This document shows, in pieces, positions 39,015-48,994 of a stretch of 64,000 bases of DNA. The position numbers were made by a program, and so were the translations under genes. The notes under the pieces are model-generated. The model was not told the origin of the DNA. It worked only from the letters and a program-made list of their open reading frames with translations, and ran no database searches. This DNA is from Rahnella inusitata (lineage in GTDB: Bacteria; Pseudomonadota; Gammaproteobacteria; Enterobacterales; Enterobacteriaceae), in the NCBI RefSeq assembly GCF_003263515.1, contig NZ_JYDE01000031.1:61251-125250 (forward strand), given 5' to 3'. The number at the start of each line of letters is the position of its first letter. The first letter of the stretch is position 1.

Positions 39015-39553
39015 ATCCCGCTCACTTTGCCTTCAGGGCGGTGAACCGGTGAATCTGGCAGGAAAATTTCCGTCAACAGCAGCGGCTTATCAGACAGACG
39101 CAGACGCGACCGGCGCGCCCATAAGTCGCCCTGCTCACTTTGCAGTTGCCCAAGATGAATGTAATCGCGAGTCAGGTTATTACCGCTAAACAAGTAGCGA
39201 CCCAGCGGTAAGGTACCCAGATCCACCAGCGCCATGTCAGGCCCGGTCAGTGTCTCTTCGGGAATGACAGTACGTCCAAGCAACCACGGCTCGGCGTCGC
39301 CAAACAGTACGATTTCGCGCACCCAGTAACGGGCGCTTTCCGGCAACTGCTGAGCTTCACTTTCTCCCAGCTCAGCGCGGCTGACAAAGCATTCGTTTTG
39401 AGGTTTAACGGTGACAGTAACACCCTGTTTTTCAAAGCGACGGGTCATGGATCCCATTTCCATCAGCCAGTCGGCCACGTCCGCAGGAACGTCAGTCGGA
39501 TCGTTAAACCAATGAATCGGGGGTTGTGCAGGGGAATGGGAATCAGACATCAA
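39011..39553 (-). CDS. ubiC: Chorismate lyase
   Basis: The 180-residue protein shows the UbiC features [28 protein letters not shown], with the chorismate-binding Arg near residue 79, and [16 protein letters not shown]; the Glu of LLLTEIFLP completes the pocket. It releases pyruvate from chorismate to give 4-hydroxybenzoate, the substrate of UbiA. It is translationally coupled to ubiA. Confidence 0.95.
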   Translation of the reverse strand: MMSDSHSPAQPPIHWFNDPTDVPADVADWLMEMGSMTRRFEKQGVTVTVKPQNECFVSRAELGESEAQQLPESARYWVREIVLFGDAEPWLLGRTVIPEETLTGPDMALVDLGTLPLGRYLFSGNNLTRDYIHLGQLQSEQGDLWARRSRLRLSDKPLLLTEIFLPDSPVHRPEGKVSGI

Positions 39554-39593
39554 CGGCTCCGTAATGGAGGCAGGTATACCTCCAATGAATTAT

Positions 39594-39627
39594 CTGCCTC
39601 GTATTCTAACGCATGAATGCGAGGCAG
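39594..39627 (-). terminator. psiE terminator
   Basis: Thirteen-base arms (CTGCCTCGTATTC with a complement containing one G-T pair) and an eight-base loop, 14 bases after the psiE stop. It separates psiE from ubiC. Confidence 0.65.
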
Positions 39628-39640
39628 TAATCGCATCATT

Positions 39641-40048
39641 TTACTCGCGGCGCAGACGTTCGCTGTTCGCCAGGAAGAGCGTCACGACCAGGACGAGGAT
39701 CGCACAGGCGTACACCAGTGTGTCATAAGGGCTTTTGTGGTCGACGATAATCAGTCGAATAATCGCCGTGATACCGATATAAATAAAATAGCGTAATGGG
39801 AAGTGATATCCCGATGAAAAATACTTAATGATCAGCGCGATAAATTCGAAATAGAGGAAGTAAATCACAATTCCCTCTATCAGAAGATACGATGAAGATT
39901 GATCGTTGTTCACGAAAAGTACCATTGCTAAATGGTAGGTTTCGCGGCCAATGAAAATCATCAGTATCGCGGCCAGCCCCAATAAAAATACGTTCAAAAT
40001 TCGCTGCATGATGACCGAAATCAGCGTTGCACGTTTTGATCCTGCCAT
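39641..40048 (-). CDS. psiE: Phosphate-starvation-inducible protein PsiE
   Basis: The 135-residue inner-membrane protein has four hydrophobic helices ([22 protein letters not shown] at the start) and the family stretch [23 protein letters not shown]...[23 protein letters not shown]. The function is unknown; E. coli psiE responds to Pho and cAMP-CRP. A downstream terminator separates it from ubiC. Confidence 0.92.
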   Translation of the reverse strand: MAGSKRATLISVIMQRILNVFLLGLAAILMIFIGRETYHLAMVLFVNNDQSSSYLLIEGIVIYFLYFEFIALIIKYFSSGYHFPLRYFIYIGITAIIRLIIVDHKSPYDTLVYACAILVLVVTLFLANSERLRRE

Positions 40049-40122
40049 GTGATCTACATCCCACTTTTGTTATTAATACCCGCAGAATACCACAGAGTCC
40101 GCACAGGAAAAGCGGCATTAAA

Positions 40123-40153
40123 AAAGGGCCAGCCTGTGAAGGCTAACCCTTTT
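40123..40153 (-). terminator. pgi terminator
   Basis: AAAGGGTTAGCCT pairs with AGGCTGGCCCTTT (two G-T pairs) across a four-base loop, followed by a T-run on the minus strand. It lies downstream of pgi and upstream of psiE. Confidence 0.75.
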
Positions 40154-40190
40154 GTTTCGGTGTGTTACTCACACTCGTTTACCCTAAATC

Positions 40191-40225
40191 ATTCGAGTTG
40201 CGTCAAGGCGGCTCGAAGGATGACA
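40191..40225. repeat. Intergenic palindromic repeat, short form
   Basis: ATTCGAGTTGC and CTCGAAGGATGACAG are joined by a nine-base centre. These are the two ends of the element at 34173-34282 with its middle missing. It lies directly after the pgi stop, as the long form lies after lexA. Confidence 0.65.
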
Positions 40226-40229
40226 GGTT

Positions 40230-41876
40230 TTAGCGCCAGTTTTTAAAGCGGTTGATTAGACCATTCGTCGAGCTGTCGTGACCTTTCACATCTTCGCTGC
40301 CTTCGAGCTCTGGCAGGATGCGGTTCGCCAGTTGCTTACCTAATTCCACGCCCCATTGGTCGAAGGTGTAGATGTTCAGGATAGCGCCCTGCGTGAAGAT
40401 TTTGTGCTCATACATCGCGATCAACGCACCCAGGCTGTACGGCGTGATTTCACGCAGCAGGATGGAGTTGGTCGGACGGTTACCTTCAAACACTTTGAAC
40501 GGTGCAACGTGTTTCACGTCTTCCGGTTTTTTACCCTGGTCGGCGAATTCTTTCTCGACCACGTCCAGAGATTTACCAAACGCCAGCGCTTCCGTCTGTG
40601 CGAAGAAGTTAGACAGCAGTTTCGCGTGGTGATCACTCAGCGGGTTATGGCTGATGGCCGGCGCGATGAAGTCACAAGGGATGATTTTAGTCCCCTGGTG
40701 AATCAGCTGATAGAACGCATGCTGGCCGTTGGTACCCGGCTCGCCCCAGATGATCGGGCCAGTCTGGTAATCCACCGGATTGCCGTTACGGTCAACGAAT
40801 TTACCGTTAGATTCCATATTGCCTTGCTGGAAGTACGCAGCAAAACGGTGCATGTACTGATCGTATGGCAGGATCGCTTCGGTTTCAGTGCCGTAGAAAT
40901 CGTTGTACCAGATACCGATCAGCGCCAGCAGAACCGGCAGGTTTTTCTCAGCAGGGGTATTGGCGAAGTGGTTATCCATCGCGTGTGCGCCGCTCAGCAG
41001 TTGCTCGAAGTTCTCGAAGCCGACGGACAGAGCGATTGACAGGCCAATTGCGGACCACAGAGAGTAACGGCCTCCGACCCAGTCCCAGAACTCGAACATG
41101 TTGTCCGTGTCGATGCCAAACTCGCCGACTGCTTTACCGTTGGTAGACAGCGCAGCGAAGTGTTTCGCCACGTGTTTGTCATCGCCCGCAGTTTTCAGGA
41201 ACCAGTCGCGCGCGCTGTGGGCGTTGGTCATGGTTTCTTGCGTAGTGAACGTTTTTGATGCCACCAGGAACAGCGTCGTTTCCGGGGACAGATCTTTCAG
41301 CGTTTCGGCGATATGGGTGCCATCAACGTTAGAGACGAAATGCATATTCAGGTGGTTTTTGTACGGACGCAGCGCTTCGGTCACCATGAACGGGCCGAGG
41401 TCTGAACCGCCGATACCGATGTTGACGATGTCAGTGATCGCTTTGCCGGTATAACCCTTCCAGTCACCACCGATAACGCGCTCGGTGAAGCCTTTAATCT
41501 TCGCCAGAACCGCGTTGACTTCCGGCATTACATCTTTGCCATCGACCACAATCGGCGTGTTACTGCGGTTACGCAGGGCAACGTGCAGAACGGCGCGGTC
41601 TTCGGTACGGTTGATCTTCTCACCAGAGAACATCGATTTGATTGCACCCTGAAGATCAGTCTCTTTTGCCAGAGCCTGCAGCTTGTCCAGCGTTTCTGAT
41701 GTGATGCGGTTTTTGGAGAAATCGACCAGCATCTGGTCTTCAAACGTGGCAGAGAACTTGGAGAAACGATCACCATCTTCAGCAAACAGATGGCTAATCT
41801 GCACATCTTTCATCGTGTCGAAATGCTGCTGCAGCGCTTGCCAGGCAGCGGTCTGAGTTGGATTGATATTTTTCAT
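40230..41876 (-). CDS. pgi: Glucose-6-phosphate isomerase
   Basis: The 548-residue protein starts [19 protein letters not shown]; 39 upstream in-frame codons are dropped to match E. coli Pgi (549). Signatures include [44 protein letters not shown] and [27 protein letters not shown]. It interconverts glucose-6-phosphate and fructose-6-phosphate in glycolysis. Confidence 0.97.
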   Translation of the reverse strand: MKNINPTQTAAWQALQQHFDTMKDVQISHLFAEDGDRFSKFSATFEDQMLVDFSKNRITSETLDKLQALAKETDLQGAIKSMFSGEKINRTEDRAVLHVALRNRSNTPIVVDGKDVMPEVNAVLAKIKGFTERVIGGDWKGYTGKAITDIVNIGIGGSDLGPFMVTEALRPYKNHLNMHFVSNVDGTHIAETLKDLSPETTLFLVASKTFTTQETMTNAHSARDWFLKTAGDDKHVAKHFAALSTNGKAVGEFGIDTDNMFEFWDWVGGRYSLWSAIGLSIALSVGFENFEQLLSGAHAMDNHFANTPAEKNLPVLLALIGIWYNDFYGTETEAILPYDQYMHRFAAYFQQGNMESNGKFVDRNGNPVDYQTGPIIWGEPGTNGQHAFYQLIHQGTKIIPCDFIAPAISHNPLSDHHAKLLSNFFAQTEALAFGKSLDVVEKEFADQGKKPEDVKHVAPFKVFEGNRPTNSILLREITPYSLGALIAMYEHKIFTQGAILNIYTFDQWGVELGKQLANRILPELEGSEDVKGHDSSTNGLINRFKNWR

Positions 41877-42048
41877 AGCAATGCTCTTAGGCTGAGAATA
41901 AATATGAGGTAACTGTCCCGATTGTATCCTGAACTTCCCGAGATGAGATGCCTTTTCTTGCGATAGGCCAGATCTGTGGATCCACAATGACAAAGAACAA
42001 TATTAGATGACAATCGCTCAAAATGTGGCTCGACCGGCCGTGAGACCG

Positions 42049-42077
42049 TTGACAGACGCGCCATAACCCGTTATTCC
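42049..42077 (+). promoter_or_regulatory. Likely lysC promoter
   Basis: A perfect -35 TTGACA is separated by 17 bases from TATTCC. Transcription would start about 30 bases before the riboswitch aptamer, as expected for a leader. Confidence 0.55.
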
Positions 42078-42114
42078 TAAGCACCTAACTCGCACGCGTG
42101 CTCACGCACGCTGT

Positions 42115-42293
42115 TGTGAGCCAGAAGAGGCGCGTCGCCCAGGCAGTGTACCGGAGGAGCCGAAATCCTACGAAGGTGCATCAGGGGGAGCGGCGCCGAG
42201 GTCAAATGCTGACGGCAGGCAGATGATCGACCACAGGGGCTGAATCCTCTGGGTTGTCACCGACATACCCGAAAAAGGGTATTGGCATGGTGG
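42115..42293 (+). ncRNA. Lysine riboswitch (L box) of lysC
   Basis: The leader holds conserved L-box blocks in order: AGAAGAGGCGCG, CAGGCAGTGT, GGAGGAGCCGAAA, GGAGCGGCGCCGAGGTCAAA and GGGGCTGAATCCTCTGGGTT followed by GTCACC. Lysine binding to this five-helix aptamer lowers lysC expression, by blocking translation and exposing the RNA to decay in E. coli. About 120 bases of expression platform follow before the lysC ATG at 42415. Exact boundaries were judged by eye. Confidence 0.92.
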
Positions 42294-42414
42294 GGCGCTT
42301 CTGGGTGTATCGTAGCATTTCTACGCCTGCTCCCGTTTCCCGCTCTCCCCTTGTGCCAATTCTTATGGATTAGGTGGCCGTCATTGAAATGACGTCCCGG
42401 ACATGAGGTTTTAC

Positions 42415-43806
42415 ATGAATCACGCAGCATCCCGCAACGCCACTGTGCAGCCTTTGGGCAACGTTATCGTCGCCAAATTCGGCGGTACCAGCGTGGCAGA
42501 TTTCGACGCGATGAACCGCAGTGCAGACATCGTTCTTGCGCGCCCGGAAGTTCGTCTCGTTGTTCTCTCCGCCTCTGCGGGCGTCACCAATTTATTAGTC
42601 GAGCTGGCCACAGGCAAAGAAACCGAACGCCGTGTCTTCCTGCTTGATGAAATCCGCCGCATCCAGAATGCCATTATTGACCGCCTCGATAATCCGACGG
42701 TGATCCGCGAAGAAGTGGGTCGCATGCTGGAAAATATCGCCATGCTGTCGGAAGCCGCAAGCCTCGCGACCTCCACCGCATTGACAGACGAACTGGTCAG
42801 CCACGGCGAGCTCATGTCCACCCTGCTGTTTGTTGAAGTCATCCGCCAGCGCAACGTGCCTGTGGAATGGTTCGACGTCCGTAAAGTCATGCGCACCAAC
42901 GATCACTTTGGTCGCGCAGAACCGGATACGCAGGCGCTGACCGACCTGACACTTTCACAACTGCAACCGCGTTTGCAGGATGCGCTGGTGATCACCCAGG
43001 GCTTTATCGGTTCAGAAGGTAAAGGCCGCACCACCACGCTTGGCCGTGGCGGCAGCGACTACACCGCAGCATTGCTGGGCGAAGCGCTCGGCGCGGTGCG
43101 CGTGGATATCTGGACGGATGTACCGGGCATTTACACCACCGACCCGCGTCTGGTACCGGCTGCGAAACGTATTGACCGCATCGCGTTTGAAGAAGCCGCT
43201 GAAATGGCCACTTTCGGTGCCAAAGTTCTGCATCCCGCCACGCTGCTGCCTGCGGTGCGTCGCGGTATTCCGGTATTTGTCGGCTCCAGCAAAGATCCGT
43301 CGGGAGGCGGCACGTTAGTGTGCGATACCAGCGATAATCCGCCGTTATTCCGCGCGATTGCCCTGCGTCGCAGACAAACGCTGGTCACGCTGCACAGCCT
43401 GAGCATGCTGCATTCACGCGGTTTCCTCGCCGACGTGTTTGGTATTCTGGCGCGCCACAATATTTCTGTGGATTTGATCACCACCTCCGAAGTCAGCGTA
43501 GCGCTGACGCTGGACACCACAGGCTCCACCTCGTCTGACGCCAGCCTGCTGACCACGTCACTGCTGACCGAACTGTCGTCGCTGTGCCGCGTGGAAATCG
43601 AAGAGAATCTGGCACTGATCGCCATCATCGGCAACAAGCTGTCGCAGGCGTGTGGCGTTGGCAAAGAAGTCTTCGGCGTGCTGGATCCGTTCAACATCCG
43701 CATGATTTGTTACGGCGCAAGCAGCTACAACCTGTGCTTCCTGGTGCCGGGCAGCGATGCCGATCAGGTCGTCAAAACACTACACCGCAACCTATTCGAA
43801 CAATAA
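42415..43806 (+). CDS. lysC: Lysine-sensitive aspartate kinase III
   Basis: The 463-residue protein is close to E. coli LysC (449), with a 10-12 residue longer N-terminus before VIVAKFGGTSVADFDAMNRS. ATGAGG lies six bases before this ATG. The kinase domain has TLGRGGSDYTAALL, and the two ACT domains lie in the last third (HNISVDLITTSEVSVALTLD; ACGVGKEVFGVLDPFNIRMICYGASSYNLCFLV). It phosphorylates aspartate at the head of lysine, threonine and methionine synthesis and is feedback-inhibited by lysine. Confidence 0.97.
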   Translation: MNHAASRNATVQPLGNVIVAKFGGTSVADFDAMNRSADIVLARPEVRLVVLSASAGVTNLLVELATGKETERRVFLLDEIRRIQNAIIDRLDNPTVIREEVGRMLENIAMLSEAASLATSTALTDELVSHGELMSTLLFVEVIRQRNVPVEWFDVRKVMRTNDHFGRAEPDTQALTDLTLSQLQPRLQDALVITQGFIGSEGKGRTTTLGRGGSDYTAALLGEALGAVRVDIWTDVPGIYTTDPRLVPAAKRIDRIAFEEAAEMATFGAKVLHPATLLPAVRRGIPVFVGSSKDPSGGGTLVCDTSDNPPLFRAIALRRRQTLVTLHSLSMLHSRGFLADVFGILARHNISVDLITTSEVSVALTLDTTGSTSSDASLLTTSLLTELSSLCRVEIEENLALIAIIGNKLSQACGVGKEVFGVLDPFNIRMICYGASSYNLCFLVPGSDADQVVKTLHRNLFEQ

Positions 43807-43823
43807 CGGGCGCGGTATCTGTG

Positions 43824-43848
43824 AAGACCGGGCCTTGTGCCCGGTCTT
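43824..43848 (+). terminator. lysC terminator
   Basis: AAGACCGGGC/GCCCGGTCTT arms with a short loop and a T8 tract, 17 bases after lysC. Confidence 0.92.
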
Positions 43849-43896
43849 TTTTTTGCCTGTACTTTTGTAAAACAACAAAGACAAGGATCATCCTCA

Positions 43897-44814
43897 ATGT
43901 TAGCCATCATCACCCGTCTGTTCCCGCTGTGGGCCGTGCTGTTATCGGTCGCCGCGTACTATTCGCCAACGACGTTTACCCCCATCGGCCCGCACGTTTC
44001 CACCCTGCTGATGCTGATTATGTTCGCGATGGGCGTCACCCTCGAATTCGGTGATTTCAAACGCGTGCTCTCGCGCCCCGGTCCGGTGGCAGCGGCGACG
44101 TTTCTGCATTATCTGATCATGCCGCTGGCGGCGTGGGTGCTGGCAAAACTGTTCCACATGCCGGCGGATTTGTCTGCCGGGATGATTTTGGTGGGCAGCG
44201 TTGCCAGCGGAACAGCATCCAACGTGATGATTTATCTGGCGAAAGGTGATGTGGCACTGTCGGTCACGATTTCAGCCGTATCAACGCTGGTGGGCGTGGT
44301 GGCGACTCCGCTGCTGACTCGGTTGTATGTCGATACGCACATTAAAGTCGATGTGGAAGGCATGCTGCTGAGCATTTTGCAGATTGTCGTGATCCCGATT
44401 TTAGCCGGTCTGATTATTCATCATCTGTTCACTAAAACGGTGAAACGCATCGAACCGCTGCTGCCGCTGTTTTCCATGGTCTGCATTGTCGCTATCATCA
44501 GCGCCGTGGTGGCGGGCAGTCAGGGCTTTATCGGTTCAGTCGGTTTAGTGGTGATTGTGGCGGTGATCCTGCACAACGCGATCGGCCTGCTGAGCGGCTA
44601 CTGGGGCGGAAAACTGTTTGGCTTTGACGAAACCACCTGCCGCACGCTGGCGATGGAAGTGGGGATGCAAAACTCCGGTTTAGCCGCGACGCTCGGGAAG
44701 ATTTACTTCTCCCCGCTGGCAGCCTTGCCGGGCGCGCTGTTCTCAGTCTGGCACAATCTGTCAGGTTCTTTGCTGGCCGGTTACTGGTCAGGTAAACCGG
44801 TTAAGAAAGACTAA
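43897..44814 (+). CDS. Bile acid:sodium symporter family protein (PanS-like)
   Basis: The 305-residue protein has nine to ten hydrophobic helices and the BASS-family motifs [49 protein letters not shown] and [20 protein letters not shown]. Salmonella PanS of this group exports or imports ketopantoate; other members move bile acids or organic anions. AAGGA precedes the ATG. It is a single gene between two terminators. Confidence 0.85.
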   Translation: MLAIITRLFPLWAVLLSVAAYYSPTTFTPIGPHVSTLLMLIMFAMGVTLEFGDFKRVLSRPGPVAAATFLHYLIMPLAAWVLAKLFHMPADLSAGMILVGSVASGTASNVMIYLAKGDVALSVTISAVSTLVGVVATPLLTRLYVDTHIKVDVEGMLLSILQIVVIPILAGLIIHHLFTKTVKRIEPLLPLFSMVCIVAIISAVVAGSQGFIGSVGLVVIVAVILHNAIGLLSGYWGGKLFGFDETTCRTLAMEVGMQNSGLAATLGKIYFSPLAALPGALFSVWHNLSGSLLAGYWSGKPVKKD

Positions 44815-44822
44815 AAAAAGAG

Positions 44823-44847
44823 ACGGGCGCTTTTGACAGCGCCCGTT
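44823..44847. terminator. Terminator between panS-like gene and yjbB
   Basis: ACGGGCGC/GCGCCCGT arms with an inner loop between two convergent genes, with T-rich sequence on both sides. Confidence 0.85.
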
Positions 44848-44870
44848 TCGCTTTTAATGAATACCTTACG

Positions 44871-46523
44871 TTAAACCACTTTCACGTCATCATTGGGTTC
44901 ACGCATTTCATCTTCCTGCTCATCCTGATCCAGCACGTTATACGCCACCGCACAGAACAACGAATTCAAACGCTTCATGTCGCCCAACAGGCCGAGATGC
45001 AACGAACTGGTTTCGATACTCTGGACGTTGTGCTGATGCAGACGGTCAACGTGCGCATGTGCATAACGGCGGTCGAGAATGCGGAAGCGGTGTTTGGAAC
45101 GGCGCAGACGACGCGCGCTGGTCAGGTCATTCGACAGGAACACCCCGAGGCTCAGACGCAGGTTATCCAGCAGTTTTTCATGCAAGGCTTCAAGCTCCAC
45201 CAGCCCTTCCGGCGAAAATGCGCGGCGCGTGGCGTGGGATTTGGCGGTAATATCGCCGGTCATGCGTTCGATGATGTCGCCCGCCTGTTCCAGGTTTAGC
45301 GCCATTTCGATGATTTCCGCCCACCGACGTGAATCCTCTTCGCCCAGCCCCTCTTTGTTGATTTGCGCCAGATAGAGTTTGATGGCGGTGTACAACACGT
45401 CCACGTCGTCGTCGAGGCGGCGCACTTCGCGATCCTGCGCCAGTTTCCCGTGCATGACTTCGCGGTTGAGGATCAGCATATGTTCCACCACATCGCCCAT
45501 GCGCAGGGTTTCGCGGGCCGCATTGGCCAGCGCCAGCGTCGGCGTATCAATGGCGCTGACGTCCAGATGGCGCGGACGAAGACGCGGATCGTCTTCCGGC
45601 ACATCGGCAATCATCATCTCGCACACTCTCGCCATCGGGGCGGTAAGCGGCACCATCGCCAGACAGCGGATCAGGTTGTAGAACATATGGAAATAGATCA
45701 CCAGCTCTTCGTCCGGAATACCGAGCCGCGCCAGCTGCGTCGAAAGCGGGCCGACAAACGGCAGTACAATCACCAGACCAATCAGCTTAAACAGCGTGCT
45801 ACCCAGCGCCACGCGGCGACCTGCGGCATTCATTTTGCTGGCGTTAATCATCGCCAGTAAACCGCTACCGAGGTTGGCACCGATCACCAGACACAGCGAC
45901 ACTTTCAGTGAAATCACACCGGTGGCCGTCAGCGTGGCGGTCAGCAACACGGCGGCGAGACTGGAATAACTGATGATGGCAAAGACTGCACCGGTAAGGG
46001 CATCGAGCAGCACGTCCCCGGTCAGCGAAGAGAACAGCACTTTGACGCCGGACGCCTGCATGATCGGCGTCGCCGCCGAAACAATCAGTTCCAGCGCCAG
46101 CAATATCAGGCCAAGGCCGATCCCGACGCGCCCCATCTGGCCCGCGCGGGTTTGCTTGCGGCTGAGGAAGAAGGCGACACCGACGAAGATAAACAGCGGG
46201 GAAAGCCACGACAAATCGAACGTCAGGATACGCGCCATGACGGCAGTACCGACGTCAGCGCCGAGGATGATCACCAGCGCGGGCGCCAGCGCCACCAGCC
46301 CCTGTGAAACGAAGGAAGTCACCAGCAGCGCAGTGGCATTACTGCTTTGCACCAGCGCGGTCACGCCGATACCGGCCACGAAGGCCAGCGGTTTTTTTTC
46401 TACGCTACTGCTCAGCACCCGGCGCAAATTGGCGCCGAAAACACGCATGATGCCAGTACGTACGATATGTGTTCCCCACACCAGCAGGGAAACAGCAGAT
46501 AACAGATGAAGAAGGGTTAACAC
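44871..46523 (-). CDS. yjbB: Na/Pi-cotransporter family protein YjbB
   Basis: The 550-residue protein has two Na/Pi-cotransporter repeats in about nine helices (ALVQSSNATALLVTSFVSQGL; GANLGSGLLAMINASKM) and a C-terminal PhoU-like helical domain from about residue 340. E. coli YjbB (543) exports phosphate when internal levels are high. Its position between lysC and metH is conserved. Confidence 0.93.
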   Translation of the reverse strand: MLTLLHLLSAVSLLVWGTHIVRTGIMRVFGANLRRVLSSSVEKKPLAFVAGIGVTALVQSSNATALLVTSFVSQGLVALAPALVIILGADVGTAVMARILTFDLSWLSPLFIFVGVAFFLSRKQTRAGQMGRVGIGLGLILLALELIVSAATPIMQASGVKVLFSSLTGDVLLDALTGAVFAIISYSSLAAVLLTATLTATGVISLKVSLCLVIGANLGSGLLAMINASKMNAAGRRVALGSTLFKLIGLVIVLPFVGPLSTQLARLGIPDEELVIYFHMFYNLIRCLAMVPLTAPMARVCEMMIADVPEDDPRLRPRHLDVSAIDTPTLALANAARETLRMGDVVEHMLILNREVMHGKLAQDREVRRLDDDVDVLYTAIKLYLAQINKEGLGEEDSRRWAEIIEMALNLEQAGDIIERMTGDITAKSHATRRAFSPEGLVELEALHEKLLDNLRLSLGVFLSNDLTSARRLRRSKHRFRILDRRYAHAHVDRLHQHNVQSIETSSLHLGLLGDMKRLNSLFCAVAYNVLDQDEQEDEMREPNDDVKVV

Positions 46524-46538
46524 GAAAAAACAGCTCCA

Positions 46539-47195
46539 TTAACGCCAGGCATAGACCGGCCATCCTGCCTGCCGGGCGTGCTGGAGCAGGATGGCGTCCG
46601 GATTCACTGCATAAGGCTGACCCACTTTGGTAAGCAACGGCAGATCGTTATGGGAATCCGAATAAAAACTGGCTTGTTGCAGCAGGGTTTCGTCCTGATT
46701 GATGAGATCCAGCAACCGCGAGACTTTGCCTTCGCGATAGGTCATCGTCCCCTGCGTGGCCCCGGTAAAGCGGCCATTCTGAATTTCTACACCGATCGCC
46801 AGCGTTTCATTGACACCAAGGAAACGGGCAATCGGCTGCACCAGATGCTCACCGGAGGCGGAAATAATCACCGTCCGGTCGCCCTGTGCGCGGTGAGTGG
46901 CCAGACACTCACGCGCCTGCGTATAAATACGCGGTGCAATAACATCTTCGATGTAACGCGCGACCATCGCCGCGACGTCGCCTTGAGTTCTGCCGGTCAG
47001 CGGTGCCAGCGTACACCGCATGTATTCGCGCATATCCATCTGACCGACGGCATATTGCTGCATCAGCGCAGCATCTTGTTGCAGAAAAGCCTGTTCATCG
47101 GCCACCCAGCCCTGCGCCACCATATAAGCGGACCACAAACTGGAACAGTCGCCGCTAATCAGGGTTTCATCGAGATCAAACAGCGCCAGTTTCAT
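46539..47195 (-). CDS. HAD-IB family phosphatase
   Basis: The 218-residue protein has the HAD motifs FDLDETL (Asp7 nucleophile and Asp9), IISASGEH, a Lys in EGKVSR, and FYSDSHNDLPLL. It has a helical cap like phosphoserine phosphatase and CicA-type enzymes. It is cytosolic. Its ATG overlaps the stop of the ABC ATPase gene by four bases, so it belongs to the import operon and probably dephosphorylates the imported compound or its product. Confidence 0.88.
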   Translation of the reverse strand: MKLALFDLDETLISGDCSSLWSAYMVAQGWVADEQAFLQQDAALMQQYAVGQMDMREYMRCTLAPLTGRTQGDVAAMVARYIEDVIAPRIYTQARECLATHRAQGDRTVIISASGEHLVQPIARFLGVNETLAIGVEIQNGRFTGATQGTMTYREGKVSRLLDLINQDETLLQQASFYSDSHNDLPLLTKVGQPYAVNPDAILLQHARQAGWPVYAWR

Positions 47196-48184
47196 GCAAC
47201 TTCCCGTAACGTAACAAGATCTAACTGTAGACCAATATCGCTGCCATCGGCGCGAAGTGAGGCCACAGACCGGTTTAAGACATCCACAGAAAGCTCGACG
47301 CCATGCGCTAACACGCGGTAACGCACCACGTTGCCAAGCAGGCTGTGGCTGAGAATTTTGGCCGGAATGCCTTCAATCACTTCACACACAGTGACTGACT
47401 CCGGGCGGATAGCGACGCGCCCCGTGTAGGTGATGCCGGTCAGCGCCATCGCCTGTTCGGCACTCAACAGGTTGTAACTGCCGATAAACCCGGCGGCGAA
47501 AGCATTCACGGGTTCAGTATACAAGGTTTCGGCATCGGCATTTTGGACGATTTGCCCTTTGTTCATAAGCACAATGCGATCTGACATCGTCAGCGCTTCT
47601 TCCTGGTCGTGTGTGACAAAAATGGCGGTCAGGTTCATTTCACGCTGAATACGGCGGATTTGTTCGCGCAGATGTTTGCGGATACGGGCATCGAGCGCAG
47701 ACAAGGGTTCATCGAGCAACAACAGGCGCGGCTGAGTCACCAGCGAACGGGCGAGCGCCACGCGCTGACACTGTCCGCCGGAAAGCTGATGTGGATAACG
47801 TTTGGCATAATCGTTCATTTCCACCAGTTCCAGCACTTCACCGACGCGGCGATGCACGTCACCGGCGGGCAATTTTTGCATTTTCAGGCCGAACGATACA
47901 TTGGCTTCCACCGTCATATTGGGAAACAGCGCGTAGCTCTGAAAGACCATGCCGATCCCGCGCTGTTGTGGTGGCAGCGGCACGATGTCCTGCCCCTGCA
48001 GCACGATTTTTCCGCTGTCGACGGACGTCAGGCCAGCCAGACAGCGCAGCAACGTGGACTTGCCGCAGCCGCTCGGCCCCAGCAGCGTGACGAATTCGCC
48101 CTCTCCGGCAGAGAAATCAATATTGTTGAAAATCTGCGTCGGGCCATAAGATTTGTTGAGTTGAGTGACCTGTAAATAAGACAT
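47192..48184 (-). CDS. ABC transporter ATPase, Fe3+/2-aminoethylphosphonate type
   Basis: The 330-residue ATPase has Walker A LGPSGCGKSTLL near residue 35, signature LSGGQCQRVALARSL, Walker B LLLLDEPLSALD and a C-terminal TOBE-like domain from about residue 240 (RVAIRPESVTV). It closely resembles PhnT/PotA-like ATPases. One base separates it from the permease gene upstream. It powers the importer encoded in the same operon. Confidence 0.92.
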   Translation of the reverse strand: MSYLQVTQLNKSYGPTQIFNNIDFSAGEGEFVTLLGPSGCGKSTLLRCLAGLTSVDSGKIVLQGQDIVPLPPQQRGIGMVFQSYALFPNMTVEANVSFGLKMQKLPAGDVHRRVGEVLELVEMNDYAKRYPHQLSGGQCQRVALARSLVTQPRLLLLDEPLSALDARIRKHLREQIRRIQREMNLTAIFVTHDQEEALTMSDRIVLMNKGQIVQNADAETLYTEPVNAFAAGFIGSYNLLSAEQAMALTGITYTGRVAIRPESVTVCEVIEGIPAKILSHSLLGNVVRYRVLAHGVELSVDVLNRSVASLRADGSDIGLQLDLVTLREVA

Positions 48185-48185
48185 A

Positions 48186-48971
48186 TCAGCTCTTTCCTTT
48201 GTTCAGCATGTTCGCCACCCAGGTGAAAATCAGGACGACCATAAAATAGGAGATGACCAGCGCACTGGTGAAATGGCCGCTGCCATTGCGCATGTTATAG
48301 AGATAGACCTGCACCGTTTCATAGCGGCTGCCCGCCAGCAGGTTGGCGAACACGAATTCCCCGATCAGGAAGGAGAAAGAGAGCAGCACGGCAATCATTC
48401 CGCCTTTGCGCAGGTTCGGTAACACCACCAGCAGCGCAGCTTTCCAGGTGCTTGCACCCAGCAGATGTGCGGCATCCATCAGATCACGCAGGTTAATGGC
48501 CTGCATGTTGTTGGAGATCGCGCGGTAGATAAACGGCAACGCGATAGTGAAGTAACAGCCAATCAGGATCCACGGCGTGCCGGTCAGCGAAAACGGTTCG
48601 CCGGAATAGAGCTGCATCAGGCCGACCGATGACACCACCGGCGGCACCGCAAACGGCAGCAGAATGAGTATATTCATCAGCGCGTCGAGCTTCGGAAAAT
48701 AGTAAGCAATCACAAACATCAGCGGCAGGATCAGCACCAGCGAGAGGAAAAGCGTGCCGAAACACACCACCAGCGAATGCCAGAGCGCGATAAGAAATCT
48801 CGGATCGCTCCATAACGCCACCAGCCATTTGAGGGTAAAACCGCTCGGTAAAATCGTTGCTCCCCATTCCAGCACCAGCGCATAAACCAGCGTCGCCAGA
48901 AGCGGCAACATCAATATAATCAGTAAAATCCAGATCACCGCACGGTGGTAAATCGCTTCAGATCGCGACAT
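48186..48971 (-). CDS. ABC transporter permease (PhnV-like)
   Basis: The 261-residue protein starts at the ATG at 48971, which has GAGGA seven bases upstream; the in-frame GTG overlapping the previous stop is less likely. It has six hydrophobic helices and the EAA-type loop DLMDAAHLLGASTWKAALLVVLPNLRKG. It is the second inner-membrane subunit of the importer. Confidence 0.88.
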   Translation of the reverse strand: MSRSEAIYHRAVIWILLIILMLPLLATLVYALVLEWGATILPSGFTLKWLVALWSDPRFLIALWHSLVVCFGTLFLSLVLILPLMFVIAYYFPKLDALMNILILLPFAVPPVVSSVGLMQLYSGEPFSLTGTPWILIGCYFTIALPFIYRAISNNMQAINLRDLMDAAHLLGASTWKAALLVVLPNLRKGGMIAVLLSFSFLIGEFVFANLLAGSRYETVQVYLYNMRNGSGHFTSALVISYFMVVLIFTWVANMLNKGKS

Positions 48972-48994
48972 CTCACATTCCTCTTTAACAGCAA

